In this document: one piece after another, positions 14,017 to 21,353 of the stretch
Numbering within the stretch: position 1 is the first letter of the stretch
Layout of the letters: every line of letters starts with the position of its first letter
Program-made: the position numbers and the translations under genes
Notes under the pieces: generated by a model
The model's database searches: none
Seen by the model: only the letters and a program-made list of their open reading frames with translations
What the model was told of the DNA's origin: nothing
Virus record (IMG/VR): IMGVR_UViG_3300022910_000005
Location: 1 to 64,000 of that record
Origin: a virus
Length of the DNA stretch: 64,000 bases
Reading direction: 5' to 3' (one strand)

Positions 14017-14045
14017 TTGACAACTCCATGACATGCATGTAGAGT
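14017..14045 (+). promoter_or_regulatory. promoter for leaderless mRNA
   Basis: TTGACA (14017-14022), spacer 17, TAGAGT (14040-14045); ATG 14053 starts eight bases later. Confidence 0.75.
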
Positions 14046-14052
14046 TCTGCTC

Positions 14053-14190
14053 ATGGAGAACAGCGAGAGGGTCCGCCGGACTCTGGAGCGTCGCCGCAGC
14101 GGGGCCGCCGGTAAGCATGGCGACCGGCGCACGAAGCGGCTCCGCTCTCGGTCCGCCATCAAGAGTCACGCGATCAAGGAGGCACGATGA
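14053..14190 (+). CDS. small basic protein, 45 aa
   Basis: A leaderless frame exactly placed behind the 14017 promoter, with its TGA overlapping the next ATG. About a third of the residues are arginine or lysine (RVRRTLERRRSG, DRRTKRLRSRS), with no acidic balance beyond four residues, so nucleic-acid binding is likely. No family recognised. Confidence 0.65.
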   Translation: MENSERVRRTLERRRSGAAGKHGDRRTKRLRSRSAIKSHAIKEAR

Positions 14191-14519
14191 GCGACAAGAA
14201 CGTGGACATCACCCTGGTGGCCAGTTTGATCGACAGCGCCAGCCGCACGACGGCGGGCATCCTGATCGAGAACCTGGAGCCGCGCACGCTGAACCTCCCC
14301 GAGCGGACCGCCGCCCGGATGGTCATCAACCGGCTGCCGGGCATGGCGTTCGAGGTGGACGTGAACCGGCACGGCCAGGACGTGGCCGGTCTGCTTCAGG
14401 CCCTGGAGGCGTGCGGCAAGGAGTTGAAGCGGCTGTACGGCCGGGTCGAGGGCCTGGAGGCGCTGGCCACCCAGGACCGCGCCGACAAGGCCGCCCTGCG
14501 ACGCCTGATGGGCCTCTGA
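14187..14519 (+). CDS. hypothetical protein, 110 aa, C-terminal coiled coil
   Basis: ATG 14187 overlaps the preceding stop and has GGAGGCACG upstream. The first 60 residues are mixed, and the last 45 are a helical, leucine/alanine-rich stretch (LLQALEACGKELKRLYGRVEGLEALA) able to form a coiled coil. Function unknown; a structural or adaptor role is possible. Confidence 0.6.
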   Translation: MSDKNVDITLVASLIDSASRTTAGILIENLEPRTLNLPERTAARMVINRLPGMAFEVDVNRHGQDVAGLLQALEACGKELKRLYGRVEGLEALATQDRADKAALRRLMGL

Positions 14520-14758
14520 TGGCGGCCACGGCGAAGCCGATCGTCTGGATTGAGACTCGGTTCGGCATGAAGATCGGCCGGGTCGGCGGCCGGGCCCTGT
14601 TCAGCATCATGAAGTCCACGAAGCGTGGCGACCATCGGGTGATCCTGTCCACCAGCCTGCCCGACCACGGCCTGAACTACTACGCCGACAGCGAGATCAA
14701 GGCGATGCAGATGGCCGGGACGATGATGCGCGAGTTCATCGCGGAGGCGACCGAGTGA
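14519..14758 (+). CDS. hypothetical protein, 79 aa
   Basis: ATG 14519 overlaps the previous stop. The product is basic in the first half (KPIVWIETRFGMKIGRVGGR) and methionine-rich near the end (AMQMAGTMMREF). No family recognised. Part of a chain of eight overlapping genes from 14053 to 15412. Confidence 0.6.
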   Translation: MAATAKPIVWIETRFGMKIGRVGGRALFSIMKSTKRGDHRVILSTSLPDHGLNYYADSEIKAMQMAGTMMREFIAEATE

Positions 14759-15021
14759 AAACCCTCCTGAAGGCCCTGATCGAGTCCGGCAAGAAAGGCT
14801 CGATGACCCTGAACGGCCTGCGGGTGAACCAGTACAAGAACGGCGTGATCAACGTGATCGAGCCGGATGGGACCCTCACCCGCGCCCGCCTGGACGAGTT
14901 CCGGGCGGCCCTGACCGCCGCCGGTTACCGCGAGAAGGAGTCGTGGGTCGCCTCGCAGGGCGTCTCCTGGCTGTCGGATGGCGTTTTCGCTGGCGTGTCG
15001 ATGCGACTGGAGAAGATCTGA
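14755..15021 (+). CDS. hypothetical protein, 88 aa
   Basis: GTG 14755 overlaps the preceding stop. The middle LDEFRAALTAAGYREK resembles the helix-G-aromatic motif of the 12.4-13.8 kb array, so it may be another distant member. Function unknown. Confidence 0.6.
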   Translation: MKTLLKALIESGKKGSMTLNGLRVNQYKNGVINVIEPDGTLTRARLDEFRAALTAAGYREKESWVASQGVSWLSDGVFAGVSMRLEKI

Positions 15022-15152
15022 TGAGCCGCGCTCGCCTGCGGGTGTGCCTGGCGCTGATCCTGACGTCCGCTCTGCTGAACCTCGCCACCGGCCTGATCAT
15101 CGTCTGGCCCTACATCGGAAGGCTCGAATCATGGCTCAATGGCCGACCCTGA
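15021..15152 (+). CDS. single-pass membrane protein, 43 aa
   Basis: ATG 15021 overlaps the prior stop. A basic head (MSRARLR) and one hydrophobic helix of about 22 residues (VCLALILTSALLNLATGLIIVW) predict an inner-membrane protein with the N-terminus inside. The last 20 bases overlap the next gene. Confidence 0.55.
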   Translation: MSRARLRVCLALILTSALLNLATGLIIVWPYIGRLESWLNGRP

Positions 15153-15412
15153 GCACCAACCAGCGGGACGCACTGATTGCCATCGCGGTTGAGCGGGTGG
15201 AGTTCTCCTGCATGACGAACGCGCAGGGCGTCAAGTACAGCATCGGCGGCCTGGGCGGCCCCCGCATCAAGCCGGTGACGATCAGCGCGCTGGCGAAGAA
15301 GGGCCTGATCAACGCCGAGTCGACCAACGACCGGATGTTCGGCCGGTCGCGGGTGATCCACCTGACGCAGTTGGGTTATCGGATGGTCACCTACTACGGC
15401 TGGAGCAGTTGA
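15131..15412 (+). CDS. winged-helix-like protein, 93 aa
   Basis: ATG 15131 overlaps the end of the membrane protein gene. The order helix (STNQRDALIAIAVE), helix (TISALAKKGLIN) and wing strand (SRVIHLTQLGYRM) resembles MarR-type winged helix proteins, in which KPVTISALAKKGL would be the recognition part. It could be a repressor for the palindromic promoters, though nothing ties it to them directly. Confidence 0.6.
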   Translation: MAQWPTLSTNQRDALIAIAVERVEFSCMTNAQGVKYSIGGLGGPRIKPVTISALAKKGLINAESTNDRMFGRSRVIHLTQLGYRMVTYYGWSS

Positions 15413-15438
15413 CAACCGCTTATCAACTCTGGGAGAAT
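15409..15438 (+). promoter_or_regulatory. promoter for leaderless mRNA
   Basis: TTGACA (15409-15414) overlaps the upstream stop codon; GAGAAT (15433-15438) is 18 bp downstream; ATG 15444 follows six bases after it. TTGACAACCGCTTATCAA is an imperfect operator palindrome. Confidence 0.65.
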
Positions 15439-15443
15439 GGCAC

Positions 15444-15695
15444 ATGGCAACCACAGAGAAGCGCAACCTCAGCGACATTGCCCGCGAGATCAAGGCCATC
15501 TGGTCCCGGATCGGCAACGGCGTCAGCCCGTACGCGAAGCCGTACCTCGACGCGATGATGGAACTCGATTCGGTCGACCAGGCGTACTACGCCGAGGACG
15601 GCCGCACACAGGTCCGCTACTTCCTGTCCAACGCCCAGTCGTTCCGGGGCGCGGACGCGAAGCGCCTGAAGGCCGAACTGAAGGCCCTGCTGTGA
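15444..15695 (+). CDS. hypothetical protein, 83 aa (leaderless)
   Basis: ATG 15444 follows the -10 box by six bases. Predicted as four short helices (LSDIAREIKAIWSRI, YLDAMMELDSVDQAY, VRYFLSNAQSFRG, AKRLKAELKALL). The end overlaps the next GTG. No family recognised. Confidence 0.6.
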   Translation: MATTEKRNLSDIAREIKAIWSRIGNGVSPYAKPYLDAMMELDSVDQAYYAEDGRTQVRYFLSNAQSFRGADAKRLKAELKALL

Positions 15696-15850
15696 GCGTC
15701 GTCCTGACCGAACTGGAGTGGAAGCGAATCAAGAGGACCCGCGACCAGGCGATCGTTGATCTCGACGGCGTGATCGCGATGACGAACGATCTGTCCGTCG
15801 AGGACCGGATCAAGAAGATCCAGGCTGACCTGAAGGCGGGCGTGAAATGA
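15692..15850 (+). CDS. hypothetical protein, 52 aa
   Basis: GTG 15692 overlaps the preceding stop. The whole product looks like two long helices (ELEWKRIKRTRDQAIVDLDG and SVEDRIKKIQADLKAG), a possible helical hairpin. Function unknown. Confidence 0.55.
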   Translation: MSVVLTELEWKRIKRTRDQAIVDLDGVIAMTNDLSVEDRIKKIQADLKAGVK

Positions 15851-16005
15851 GGCATCAGCGCATCCGTTCCGGCTGGTGGATCATCGGCCCGTACATCGTG
15901 AAGCGAGTCGAGCCGAATCTCTGGCAGGCAACCCTGAACGGCTCCTGGGTCACCACCCGACCCACCCTGCGTGCCGTGATCGAAGACTTGGAGGCCGGAC
16001 GATGA
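15847..16005 (+). CDS. hypothetical protein, 52 aa
   Basis: A frame from ATG 15847 with four-base overlaps at both ends. Strand pairs (WWIIGPYIVKRV, WQATLNGSWVTT) precede a C-terminal helix (LRAVIEDLEAGR). The pattern strand-strand-helix is typical of small double-stranded-RNA-binding-like or integrase-arm-like folds, but the similarity is only topological. Confidence 0.55.
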   Translation: MRHQRIRSGWWIIGPYIVKRVEPNLWQATLNGSWVTTRPTLRAVIEDLEAGR

Positions 16006-16241
16006 AGACCGACAGCCGTAAAGCCCTGCACACTGCCGCCGTCCACAACCGCTGGGACGTGAGGCTGCTCGGCGGGCCGTTTACCCTCTCCCGGCCGGGC
16101 GTGGCGATCACCGTCTACTTCAACGACGCGAACGGCCGAGTCCGGGCGGCTTACTTCCAGACCACCGAGAACCAGCACCCGGAGCGCATTCTCGGCGGCG
16201 TCCCGGCGATCGTCGCTGAACTCAAGCGGTTCGGCGGATGA
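16002..16241 (+). CDS. small protein related to the GW array (79 aa)
   Basis: ATG 16002 overlaps the prior stop. RKALHTAAVHNRWDVRLLGG corresponds to the helix-(G/R)W start, and VYFNDANGRVRAAYFQ to the strand pair of the 13132-13392 product. The C-terminal helix PAIVAELKRFGG is also shared. A dispersed fifth member of the array family. Confidence 0.6.
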   Translation: MKTDSRKALHTAAVHNRWDVRLLGGPFTLSRPGVAITVYFNDANGRVRAAYFQTTENQHPERILGGVPAIVAELKRFGG

Positions 16242-16750
16242 TCCCCGTGGAGACCACCGTGGCAACGACGCCCGAAGTTCTCCAGGGGCCGTGGGAAGCG
16301 CTCGCCGAGCAGGTCGCCCGGCGGGCCCACGGCACCACCCGCAACAAGCATGACGGCACGCTCTACATCCTCCACCCGCAGTGGGTGGTCGAGTACCTGC
16401 GCCGCCGGGGATCGTCCGACATCCGCCTGGCCATCGCCTGGCTGCATGACGTGGTCGAGGACACCAGCCTGACCCTCGAAGATCTGTCCTGGATCTTCCC
16501 GATGATCATCGTTGAGGCGGTCGACGCGCTGACGCACCGGCCGGGCGAATCCCGCAAGGACTACTGCGCCCGGGTCGGGGCCGTCCTGGACGCGCTGATC
16601 GTGAAACTGGCTGACCTGCGCCACAACACGGACCGCTCCCGCCGGGAAGGACTGCCGCCCCTGGTGGTGACCCGGCTGGACCTGAAGTACACCGAAACGC
16701 ACCTGGAACTGAATCAATGGATCATCTACCACCTGGAGAACCCAGCATGA
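16238..16750 (+). CDS. HD-domain, alarmone-hydrolase-like protein
   Basis: A 170-residue protein. Histidines 31 and 46 (LHP), the pair H70-D71 within WLHDVVEDT, and KLADLRHN at 123-130 are the metal-binding and substrate motifs of the RelA/SpoT HD hydrolase domain, which removes pyrophosphate from (p)ppGpp. No synthetase domain is present, so it resembles stand-alone small alarmone hydrolases. In a mobile element it could lower host stringent response or counter a toxic alarmone. ATG 16238 overlaps the upstream stop. Confidence 0.8.
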   Translation: MIPVETTVATTPEVLQGPWEALAEQVARRAHGTTRNKHDGTLYILHPQWVVEYLRRRGSSDIRLAIAWLHDVVEDTSLTLEDLSWIFPMIIVEAVDALTHRPGESRKDYCARVGAVLDALIVKLADLRHNTDRSRREGLPPLVVTRLDLKYTETHLELNQWIIYHLENPA

Positions 16751-17583
16751 GCAACGAGAAGCCGCACGCCGACCCGGCTGAGAACGCTGTCGGCGACAAG
16801 CCGACCGACTGGGGCACGAACGTCGGCCGACAGAGCCTGGACGATGACGTGGCCGCGCTGGCTGCCGCGTCCGGCACCCCGCAGGCGCTGCTGACGCCCG
16901 CCGCCGACCAGAAGATCGACGACGACGACGATCTGATCGTCTCGGACGCGCAGACGCTGCGCATGCTGATGGTGGAGCGGGCGGCGAAGGTGCTCGTCGA
17001 CCTGGCCGAGCGGCCGGGCTTCGGTCGCCGGGCGGCCGTCGACCTGGAGGACGTGCTGGAGTTGGCCGACTACTACATCGGGGACGAGGACTACCCGATG
17101 AAGAACGTGGTGGTGGACGAGGGCAAGCGCTTCTTCGACCAGATGACCCAGCAGGCCGACTTTCGCCCGAAGATCGCCCCCTGGCTCGACGGCGTCCTCA
17201 GCCCGTCGTCGGAGTCGTTCATTGCCGACCGGGCGGCGGCGCAGGCCGAGCAGGCGCGCCTCTACCGCGAAGGCACCGGCGGCCTCTTCCACTCGATGAT
17301 GAAGCCGGGCGCGCGCCACCCCAGGTCAACGACCGGCAAGGAGCCGACATTCGCTGAGCGGATGGACAGCCTGTTCGGCAAGCCGGTGCAGGCGAACATC
17401 CGGGTCGAGGAACTCCAGGTCGATGACCTGGTGACCAGCCACGGCGACGTGGTGATCGGCCAGCCGACCTGGGACGGCCGAGCCGAGCGCTGGGTGGTCG
17501 ACGTCTACTGCCCGAAGAAGGACGAGACCTACACCCACCGCGCGAAGGTGGACGACAGGGTCGACATCTTCAACGAGCGGTAA
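16747..17583 (+). CDS. hypothetical protein, 278 aa
   Basis: ATG 16747 overlaps the HD gene's stop. The first 70 residues are acidic and low in complexity (DDDDDLIVSD near 58); a helical middle follows (LMVERAAKVLVDLAERPGF, VVDEGKRFFDQM). The last 75 residues are strand-rich (VRVEELQVDDLV-like, ERWVVDVYCPKKD). No family recognised. It closes the unit that begins at 15444. Confidence 0.6.
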   Translation: MSNEKPHADPAENAVGDKPTDWGTNVGRQSLDDDVAALAAASGTPQALLTPAADQKIDDDDDLIVSDAQTLRMLMVERAAKVLVDLAERPGFGRRAAVDLEDVLELADYYIGDEDYPMKNVVVDEGKRFFDQMTQQADFRPKIAPWLDGVLSPSSESFIADRAAAQAEQARLYREGTGGLFHSMMKPGARHPRSTTGKEPTFAERMDSLFGKPVQANIRVEELQVDDLVTSHGDVVIGQPTWDGRAERWVVDVYCPKKDETYTHRAKVDDRVDIFNER

Positions 17584-17600
17584 CCGATCCACCACAGACG

Positions 17601-17634
17601 AGCCCGGCCAGGCAACCGCCCGGCCGGGCTTCTC
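17601..17634 (+). terminator. terminator
   Basis: AGCCCGGCC/GGCCGGGCT stem with loop AGGCAACCGCCC, followed by TCTCTGTGTT. Confidence 0.75.
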
Positions 17635-17649
17635 TGTGTTGCCAACGAG

Positions 17650-17680
17650 TTGACAACCGCTTGTCACTCTGATTGACTGT
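17650..17680 (+). promoter_or_regulatory. promoter with operator palindrome
   Basis: TTGACA (17650-17655) lies in TTGACAACCGCTTGTCAC; the -10 is weak (GACTGT, 17675-17680). It drives the gene at 17712, which has its own leader. Confidence 0.6.
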
Positions 17681-17711
17681 ACTCATCGAACCAAGCGAAA
17701 CGGAGACCACC

Positions 17712-18206
17712 ATGAAGGCCAGCGAGATCCGGACGGACGGCACCGAGTACGCCTACCAGCGCAACGTCCACTCCTACGGACGCCGGGTGAAGGTGCTCCA
17801 GAAGGCCACCGTCCCCAGTTACGGCTACAACATGGCGCAGTCCGGTTGGCTGGTGGAGTTCCTCGACCAGCCGGTGTCCAGCGACCGGCGCGGCACTCCG
17901 AAGGGGCTCACCAAGGCCGTCACCAGCCGCCAGATCACCGCCCTGTGGGAGGTGTTCGACGCGCAGGCCAAGGCCGACCGTGAGCAGCGCGCTGCCGAGA
18001 AGGCCGCCTACGACGCAGAACTCGCCAAGCAGGAGCAGGCAGTGAAGGCGCTCGGTGCCCTGTTCGAGCAGTACGGCATCGCTGAGGGCATTCGACCGAC
18101 CAGCCGGATGCGCTTCACCGCGTTCGACTTGAACAGCCTCCTGGAGGATCTGATGACCGCCGTCACCAACGAGTACGTGGGCGATTCGACCACCGAGAAG
18201 TTCTGA
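17712..18206 (+). CDS. hypothetical protein, 164 aa
   Basis: ATG 17712 is 32 bases after the -10. A strand-rich first half (VKVLQKATVP, SGWLVEFLDQPV) is followed by a long alanine- and glutamate-rich helix from about residue 85 (AQAKADREQRAAEKAAYDAE) that could form a coiled coil, then a short helical end. No known family. Confidence 0.6.
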   Translation: MKASEIRTDGTEYAYQRNVHSYGRRVKVLQKATVPSYGYNMAQSGWLVEFLDQPVSSDRRGTPKGLTKAVTSRQITALWEVFDAQAKADREQRAAEKAAYDAELAKQEQAVKALGALFEQYGIAEGIRPTSRMRFTAFDLNSLLEDLMTAVTNEYVGDSTTEKF

Positions 18207-18248
18207 CCAGCAAGGTTTTATGTCCGACCCGACAACGAGAATGGAATC

Positions 18249-18800
18249 ATGAGCATCGACCAGGACCCCATCTTCAAGCCCACCACGACCGCCGCCCCGT
18301 ACCGCACGAAGGGCGTCGCGACCGGCGGCTCCAGCGCTGACGGATCGTCCGCCGACCGGGCGCTGCGGGAGGCCGGAGACGGCACCCTGTCCGCCCGCCA
18401 GGTGACGATCCTCCAGATCCTCGAACAGGCCGGACCGACCGGCCGCACGTACATCGAGATCGCCGACGCCACCAAGTCACGCGGCGGGGCGGTGACCGGC
18501 GCGCTGTCCGTCCTGCACAAGGCGGGCCTGGTGGCGGCGCTGAAGACGGACGGCATCCCGAACAACTCCCGCAACGGCTGCGGCATCTACGTCCTGCCCG
18601 AGCACGTCAACGGTCGGATCACCCGCAAGTTCACCGGCAACAAGAAGGTGGACGCCCGCCCGCGCCTGAACGACGCCGAGCGGGAACTGGTGAAGACCCT
18701 GAAGGCGGCCCTGCCGCAGTACAACGACCGGCCGTCGATGCCCCTGCGTCCGGCGTCCGTGAAGACCCTGGTGGCCGCCCTCGAACGGCTGGACGGCTGA
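18249..18800 (+). CDS. winged-helix DNA-binding protein, 183 aa
   Basis: A disordered N-terminal 45 residues precede a winged-helix region: SARQVTILQILEQAG, then YIEIADATKSRGGAVTGALSVLHKAGLVAAL, the usual helix-turn-helix with a recognition helix, and a wing at GCGIYVLPEHV. A basic linker and a C-terminal helical segment with SVKTLVAALERL follow. Likely a transcription regulator; targets unknown, but the shared palindromic promoters are candidates. The stop overlaps the next ATG. Confidence 0.7.
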   Translation: MSIDQDPIFKPTTTAAPYRTKGVATGGSSADGSSADRALREAGDGTLSARQVTILQILEQAGPTGRTYIEIADATKSRGGAVTGALSVLHKAGLVAALKTDGIPNNSRNGCGIYVLPEHVNGRITRKFTGNKKVDARPRLNDAERELVKTLKAALPQYNDRPSMPLRPASVKTLVAALERLDG

Positions 18801-19045
18801 TGCTGCCGACGAAGATCCGCTCGATCAAGCAGCCGAACTGGACTGACGAACTGACCTGGTCCGTCCACCAGAGCGGCCGGTGCGTGGCCGACGTCGACCA
18901 TGACTGGCGTGTCTCCTGCGACGTGAACGGCAACGACGCCGTCTACTGGAACAAGGGCACGCCGTTCAATCGCACGTACTGCGCGACGCTGGTCAAGGCG
19001 CTGTCTGCCCTCGACTACCGGCCCGACGGGCAAGCCCGTTCCTGA
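18800..19045 (+). CDS. hypothetical protein, 81 aa
   Basis: ATG 18800 overlaps the preceding stop. Rich in tryptophan and aromatic residues (WTDELTWSVHQSG, DWRVSCDVNG) with three cysteines that do not form an obvious zinc site. No family recognised. Confidence 0.6.
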   Translation: MLPTKIRSIKQPNWTDELTWSVHQSGRCVADVDHDWRVSCDVNGNDAVYWNKGTPFNRTYCATLVKALSALDYRPDGQARS

Positions 19046-19079
19046 CGTCGGAGGCCCGAACCGCTGGCCGGACTGGTGC

Positions 19080-19253
19080 ATGGGCTACCAGCCCTACAGT
19101 TCGGCCAGCGAGCCCCGGCTGCGGGTGCTGCCCGGTTTCCGATTCCGGGCCGAGCAGTTCGCTGAGGCGGCCGAAGAACTCACGAAGATCCCGATGGAGG
19201 TCTGGCGCGACCGCGCCGGGCACTGGTCCGTTTCACCGAAAGAGAGCGACTGA
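19080..19253 (+). CDS. hypothetical protein, 57 aa
   Basis: ATG 19080 to TGA 19253, where the stop overlaps the next ATG. The only strong ribosome site (CGGAGG near 19049) is too far upstream, so the start is uncertain. The sequence has a strand (RLRVLPGFRF) and a helix (AEQFAEAAEELTK). Confidence 0.45.
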   Translation: MGYQPYSSASEPRLRVLPGFRFRAEQFAEAAEELTKIPMEVWRDRAGHWSVSPKESD

Positions 19254-19477
19254 TGCTGAACACGAACCGCAAGCCGAAACCGCCCACCTGGGCGGAAGGC
19301 TGGCTCCCGATCTGGACCGAGGGGCAGTGGATCGTCCAGTTCACGGACGAGCAGGCCGCCCGGTTCGCCCTGAGGGAGATCCGCACGGCCGACAAGGACC
19401 TGCTGTTCCCGATGCTGGCCGCCGCCCCGTACCCCGGCGGCGGAAACTCCTGGTACATCGGCGAAGTGCATCCGTGA
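19253..19477 (+). CDS. hypothetical protein, 74 aa
   Basis: ATG 19253 is coupled to the previous stop with an AGAGAG site. Contains WAEGWLPIWTEGQWIVQF, a tryptophan-rich strand, then a helix with AARFALREIRTA. Function unknown. Confidence 0.6.
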   Translation: MLNTNRKPKPPTWAEGWLPIWTEGQWIVQFTDEQAARFALREIRTADKDLLFPMLAAAPYPGGGNSWYIGEVHP

Positions 19478-19791
19478 GCGCCAGCAGGGCTGCCGTCAGC
19501 CGTGCGTCCGGCGGCACGAACAAGGCCACCAGCGTCGGCGCTCGCACGCTGCCGAAGACCCGCTCGACCAGCAGCCACACGAAGGGCAACATCCCCGCTT
19601 ACCGCTACTGGGAGCAGGGGTACGGCACGATCACCATCTACGGCCGCCGCGTGGTGCCGTTCCTGTCGGAGGAGACCTGCCGCCGGATCGCCCGCAACGC
19701 GGAGCGGGAGATGAAAGAGCCGATGGACGTACGTAATCCGCCCGGTACCGACCTGTGGGTCTACCGGCCTGTTGACGAGGAGCGACTGTGA
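19474..19791 (+). CDS. hypothetical protein, 105 aa
   Basis: GTG 19474 overlaps the previous stop. The first 45 residues are rich in serine, threonine, arginine and lysine and probably disordered; the rest has short strands (YGTITIYGRRVVPF) and a helix (TCRRIARNAEREM). Function unknown. It precedes the membrane protein in the same unit. Confidence 0.55.
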   Translation: MSASRAAVSRASGGTNKATSVGARTLPKTRSTSSHTKGNIPAYRYWEQGYGTITIYGRRVVPFLSEETCRRIARNAEREMKEPMDVRNPPGTDLWVYRPVDEERL

Positions 19792-20684
19792 AGAAGAACC
19801 GCCGCCGCATCCTGCCGACCGTCGGCCGGATCTGGGGCTACCTCGGTGTGGCCCTGGCGCTGGGCACCAGCCTGGCCGGGAACGTTCAGTCCGCCCGCCT
19901 GCACACCCCGCTGGTCGATCCGTCCTGGACGGAGTACGCCTTCAGCGCCCTGCCGCCGCTCGTTGCGTTCGTCGGCATCGAACTGGTGAATCACAACCCG
20001 TGGACTCGCATCTGGTGGGGCAAGTACATCACCCGGGTGCTGTTGTTCGTGGTCGTGCCCGGCAGCGCTCTGGTGTCGTTCGCTCACCTGACGCTGGTCG
20101 GCTTGGACGCTTCAGCGGTGAAGGTGCCGGACGGGTTGCAGGACGTGCTGAACATCGCGACGGCGATCCTCACGTCGCTGTTGGTGGACGGCATGATCCT
20201 GGGCGGTACCGGTGCGCTGCTGCTGCCGACGAAGGTGGAGGACGAGCCGGAGGTGGTCGACGTGGTGCCGGTGGCGGCGATCGAGGCTTACCCGGACTGG
20301 CGTGGCGAGATGGAGCGCCTGCTGGCGACCGGGCGGACGGGTGAGCAGGAACTGCTGGGCCGCATCGCCGCCCTGACGGAGAAGATCGAGAACCTCCCCG
20401 TCGCCCCGGCGCCGACCCCCCGGCGCGAGAAGGTCGTGAAGGCGACCCTGGCTCCGCAGGAGTCGCAGGACAAGAAGGACCAGGTCCGCTGGCCGATCGG
20501 CACGCACCCGCTGTGGAAGGCGTGGCTGGCGGCCCGGGGCACGAAGGACGCCTGGGACGCCGACCGGTACGTGCTGGAAACGAAAGAGCACCTGCACCGC
20601 GACATCAAGCAGAGTGCCGGGCAGACGGCGCTCAACCGGTGGGAGAACGCACTGAAGGCGGACCCGAGCCTGCTGAACGCCTGA
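19788..20684 (+). CDS. DUF2637-like membrane protein (Spd-like), 298 aa
   Basis: GTG 19788 overlaps the previous stop. Hydrophobic segments near residues 15-32, 50-66, 82-105 and 125-148 include AGNVQSARL, LPPLVAFVGIELVNH, SFAHLTLVGL and SLLVDGMILGGTGALLL. Together these recall the DUF2637 membrane domain that Streptomyces plasmids carry among spread (spd) genes. The C-terminal half is soluble, with a coiled-coil stretch and a charged end. Location a few genes upstream of the HNH-FtsK protein fits a role in DNA transfer between cells. The family call is from pattern memory. Confidence 0.65.
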   Translation: MKKNRRRILPTVGRIWGYLGVALALGTSLAGNVQSARLHTPLVDPSWTEYAFSALPPLVAFVGIELVNHNPWTRIWWGKYITRVLLFVVVPGSALVSFAHLTLVGLDASAVKVPDGLQDVLNIATAILTSLLVDGMILGGTGALLLPTKVEDEPEVVDVVPVAAIEAYPDWRGEMERLLATGRTGEQELLGRIAALTEKIENLPVAPAPTPRREKVVKATLAPQESQDKKDQVRWPIGTHPLWKAWLAARGTKDAWDADRYVLETKEHLHRDIKQSAGQTALNRWENALKADPSLLNA

Positions 20685-20700
20685 TCGTTCCTCCGCGACA

Positions 20701-20733
20701 AGCCCGGCCAGCCCCGCCGCTGGCCGGGCTTTC
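20701..20733 (+). terminator. terminator
   Basis: AGCCCGGCCAGC/GCTGGCCGGGCT stem, loop CCCGCC, followed by TTCGTTT. It ends the 18.2-20.7 kb unit. Confidence 0.8.
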
Positions 20734-20735
20734 GT

Positions 20736-20765
20736 TTGACAGGCGCATGACAAGGGTAGTAATGT
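20736..20765 (+). promoter_or_regulatory. promoter
   Basis: TTGACA (20736-20741), then TAATGT (20760-20765) at 18 bp. The spacer holds GCGCATGACAAG as in the other family members. Drives the lipoprotein and the HNH-FtsK gene. Confidence 0.65.
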
Positions 20766-20799
20766 TGAGACATCACCTGCACACGATCAAGGGGTCACC

Positions 20800-21081
20800 A
20801 TGAAGAACCTCCGCAGCGTCGTCCTGTCGCTCGGCCTGGTCGCTGGCGTCGTCCTGCTGTCCGCCTCCTCCTGCGACGAGGACAGCAAGTACAGCCAGCA
20901 CAACAACGACGCTCCGACCGCCAAGGGCAACCACGACAAGGCCGACGTCGGCTACATGCCGGACGGCTTCAGCAACTACGCCACGAAGTGCGACCGGCCC
21001 GGCATCCGGGTGTACGTCCTGTTCCACGAGGACGGCGCGTTCGGCTCCATCAGCGCCATCGCCGACCCGGCCTGCAAGTAA
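20800..21081 (+). CDS. putative lipoprotein, 93 aa
   Basis: A signal peptide (MKNLRSVVLSLGLVAGVVLLSASSC) ends in a cysteine at residue 25 that fits a lipobox-like site (SASSC), followed by an acidic, probably unstructured stretch and two further cysteines. The mature protein would be anchored on the outer face of the membrane. It is the first gene of the unit that contains the HNH-FtsK translocase, so it may act in entry exclusion or as an envelope partner; this is inference. Confidence 0.65.
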   Translation: MKNLRSVVLSLGLVAGVVLLSASSCDEDSKYSQHNNDAPTAKGNHDKADVGYMPDGFSNYATKCDRPGIRVYVLFHEDGAFGSISAIADPACK

Positions 21082-21353
21082 TGGCCGCCGACCGCCGCAA
21101 GGACACCAGCGAGGCGCTGACCGAGATCCGCACGGTGCACAGCCGCGCCTGGTCGGCGCTCGATCGGCTGGCCATGAACAACGGCCTGAGCGAGACGCGC
21201 CGGATCGAAGCGTCGTACGACGAGGACGGCGAGTACGTCCCGCCCAGCATCGAGAACTACCGCGACCCGGACGCCGACGAGATGGTGGCTGCCCTGGAGG
21301 CTTTCGTGGCCGCCACCGCCAAGTGGGCGAACCGCAAGCGTAAGGGGCTCTGA
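21081..21353 (+). CDS. hypothetical protein, 90 aa
   Basis: ATG 21081 touches the previous stop (TAATG). Helical at both ends (TEIRTVHSRAWSALDRLAM and ADEMVAALEAFVAATAKWA) with an acidic loop between them. Overlaps the next gene by one base. Function unknown. Confidence 0.6.
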   Translation: MAADRRKDTSEALTEIRTVHSRAWSALDRLAMNNGLSETRRIEASYDEDGEYVPPSIENYRDPDADEMVAALEAFVAATAKWANRKRKGL

